Source: Zygnema cylindricum
Lineage: Eukaryota; Streptophyta; Zygnematophyceae; Zygnematales; Zygnemataceae
Direction: 5' to 3'
Length of the DNA: 57,202 bases
Assembly (NCBI GenBank): GCA_037447655.1
Contig: JBBHKE010001856.1
Span: 740,495 to 797,696, forward strand
Shown here: piece by piece, positions 55,681-57,202 of the stretch
How the letters are laid out: every line of letters starts with the position of its first letter
How positions within the stretch are numbered: the first letter of the stretch is position 1
The notes under the pieces: model-generated
Told to the model about the DNA's origin: nothing
The model's database searches: none
The model's input: only the letters and a program-made list of their open reading frames with translations
Made by a program: the position numbers and the translations under genes

Positions 55681-57202
55681 CACCACGCCTGTCCAGGAGG
55701 ATGGAAGTGACCAGTACAGGAGCCCGACAAGGTGACCTAGTTTCATAAGAGCACATTTTCTTCGATTATTTCCATCCAGAACTTTTTTCGTCAATGACTT
55801 GCCGATGAAGGTCGAATCCTCGCGAGAACATTCCGTTAAAGCAAATCCAGTAATTATCCAATCATAAGGTTTTCCAGGTTTTCTCATAACCTCAAAATCG
55901 CCTCTTTCCAGCAATAACTTGTTTCCTTGTTCCTGCAGCCGAAAAGCAGTTCTCCATTGTCCTTCCTTACAAATGTCAATGAACCATTGTTTTCTGGAAA
56001 TCCCTCTTGGGACTAACTGACTAAGTGTTTTCAGTTCAACTGGCCTATCACATACAGATGCGACATAAACCAGTTTACGCATCCACCCTTCAAGTTCCCT
56101 ATCGTACTGCATTTTCCATAGGTCACAAGCCACATTAGAATCCCTATCGAAACTGAAGTCCTGGTCACATCGCAGTTCCAAAACTCCGTCATCAAAGTCC
56201 AGTATAGCTACAAGACCAGAAGAAACAGACGACATATTCCAAAAAACGAGGCCGAGAAAATGACCGACTCGCATAGTAACACATTTTCTCCGTAACTTTT
56301 TCGACACTAAGCCAACAGCCTGCAATTGCCCCATAAAACTTGTAGGTTTGTACTTGCATTCTTTTGTCAGGAAAAATTCAGGAAGATTCCAATCGTAGAC
56401 TGTTTCATCTTTACCCAGGAAATCTCCTTGAACTTTCTCAATTCTCAGTTTACTTCCATCTTGTATGAGTCGGAAAGCCATATTCCACTGCCCATTTTTC
56501 CAAATTTGAACGACAGATGCTTTTTTTGGACAATGCACTGCTGCATGATCTGCCTGCTTCGAACTCTCTACTGTCTTACCTTCCACTATTTGAGGGACTT
56601 CTTTGTGAACTTCCTTACAAATTTTCACCTTCATCTTTCCATCGACAATCTTCACGGACTTCAAATCAACCAAAAAGTCCAGACTCGTTATTAGCCAACT
56701 GTGATTTCCCATTTCCGTTGTCACAGAGAGCGCACACTCGTTTTTGCTTTTGTCATAACTTAAGACAATCACTTTAATCCCCCTGTAATATATATCTGCC
56801 GCTGTCAACTCTTTCTTAGAAAAAGACTTGAGGATGAGACAAACAAGGTCTCCAGCACACAACGAAACAGACGTATTCCATACTTTTCCATTAAAAAGAT
56901 CTTTTGCCAGATCCGTATCGACGAATTGTGACATTGTGTATTTACAAGCTGCTGATATTCCGAACTTTGCATTACTCCACCAAACACCACCAGGGTCATG
57001 GTTTCTTTTCTGCTTCCGAACATCTTCGTGGATCTCAAAAAAAACTAACTCAAGCTCAACTTGCTTGACACTGTACGTCTGACTTCTCTCTATTTCGGAA
57101 ATATCACTAGGAAAATATGGTGTGGAATCCGAAACAGATGCTGAAGGCTTTTCTTTAGTCTTTTCTCTCACCCAAACACTTGCTTCCAAAATTTCCCGTA
57201 GC
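55534..57202 (-). CDS. Unrecognised gene with internal repeats, 5' end missing
   Basis: One open frame runs from the right edge to a stop at 55534, over 550 codons without a visible intron. The frame is still open at 57202, so the true start is outside. Two similar domains of about 150 residues are clear. The first has GQWNMAFRL, YDWNLPEFFLT, RRKCVTMRVGHFLGLVFW, GVLELRCD and LWKMQYD. The second has GQWRTAFRL, YDWIITGFALT, RRKCALMKLGHLVGLLYW, GVMELSCD and VWKMRYPDE. The N-terminal part (SLCAGDLVCLI, YDWN-free, NECALSVTTEM) may be a third, diverged copy. No signal peptide or catalytic motif can be judged. I do not recognise the family; it may be lineage-specific. It looks intact and is the best host gene candidate here. 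Confidence 0.75.
   Translation of the reverse strand, partial: LREILEASVWVREKTKEKPSASVSDSTPYFPSDISEIERSQTYSVKQVELELVFFEIHEDVRKQKRNHDPGGVWWSNAKFGISAACKYTMSQFVDTDLAKDLFNGKVWNTSVSLCAGDLVCLILKSFSKKELTAADIYYRGIKVIVLSYDKSKNECALSVTTEMGNHSWLITSLDFLVDLKSVKIVDGKMKVKICKEVHKEVPQIVEGKTVESSKQADHAAVHCPKKASVVQIWKNGQWNMAFRLIQDGSKLRIEKVQGDFLGKDETVYDWNLPEFFLTKECKYKPTSFMGQLQAVGLVSKKLRRKCVTMRVGHFLGLVFWNMSSVSSGLVAILDFDDGVLELRCDQDFSFDRDSNVACDLWKMQYDRELEGWMRKLVYVASVCDRPVELKTLSQLVPRGISRKQWFIDICKEGQWRTAFRLQEQGNKLLLERGDFEVMRKPGKPYDWIITGFALTECSREDSTFIGKSLTKKVLDGNNRRKCALMKLGHLVGLLYWSLPSSWTGVVAKQNLNEGVMELSCDVEMSLEVYLRVWKMRYPDEIHRYLSREVSVLSL

Overview
The window looks like repeat-dense plant (streptophyte) intergenic DNA. 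The evidence is a C-terminal PEX11B-like exon that closely resembles the plant peroxin, Ty1/copia polyproteins in the order protease-integrase-RT-RNase H, and primer-binding sites that match a plant-type initiator tRNA-Met. It is AT-rich and has two 10-N assembly gaps. I cannot name the species; a non-angiosperm is possible but unproven.

Layout. 1-4133: a Copia element (A, minus strand) inserted in the RT region of an older plus-strand Copia pol (D), whose 3' LTR is cut off against a PEX11B-like exon (4143-4317). 5580-9635: a short minus-strand element (C) with two LTRs and a gag-like region but no protease, integrase or polymerase. 10108-16938: a hAT-like MITE with an exact 8-bp target duplication, split by a nearly complete Copia element (E, 10355-16782) with a 5-bp duplication TACTT. 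17336-18377: a solo LTR (F) with duplication ACCCG. 18797-25243: Copia element B, sitting in the terminal repeat of a small DNA element and without a target duplication. 25244-30016 and 36528-46385: mixed MITEs of at least five TIR families (here called H, J, K, L, M), often nested. 30385-36527: a more diverged Copia element (G). 47257-54112: a 27-bp pyrimidine-rich minisatellite of about 6.9 kb. 54116-57202: a duplicated block and the 3' end of an unrecognised gene running off the right edge.

The most interesting system is in the Copia elements. In all five elements where the 5' junction is visible, the LTR is followed directly by a site complementary to the anticodon stem-loop of initiator tRNA-Met, not to its 3' end. 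This is the half-tRNA priming arrangement known from Drosophila copia and yeast Ty5. The gag start codon lies inside the LTR, so the primer site is also coding sequence for a conserved Gag motif (QVMG, usually followed by P). The LTRs also carry a leader hairpin that shows a compensatory base change, and in several families a second hairpin with a Pol III B-box-like loop.

No element is fully intact. E is closest, with one nonsense codon and two frameshifts. The only candidate host genes are the PEX11B-like exon and the right-edge gene. Everything else coding-like is transposon-derived, low-complexity or unrecognised.
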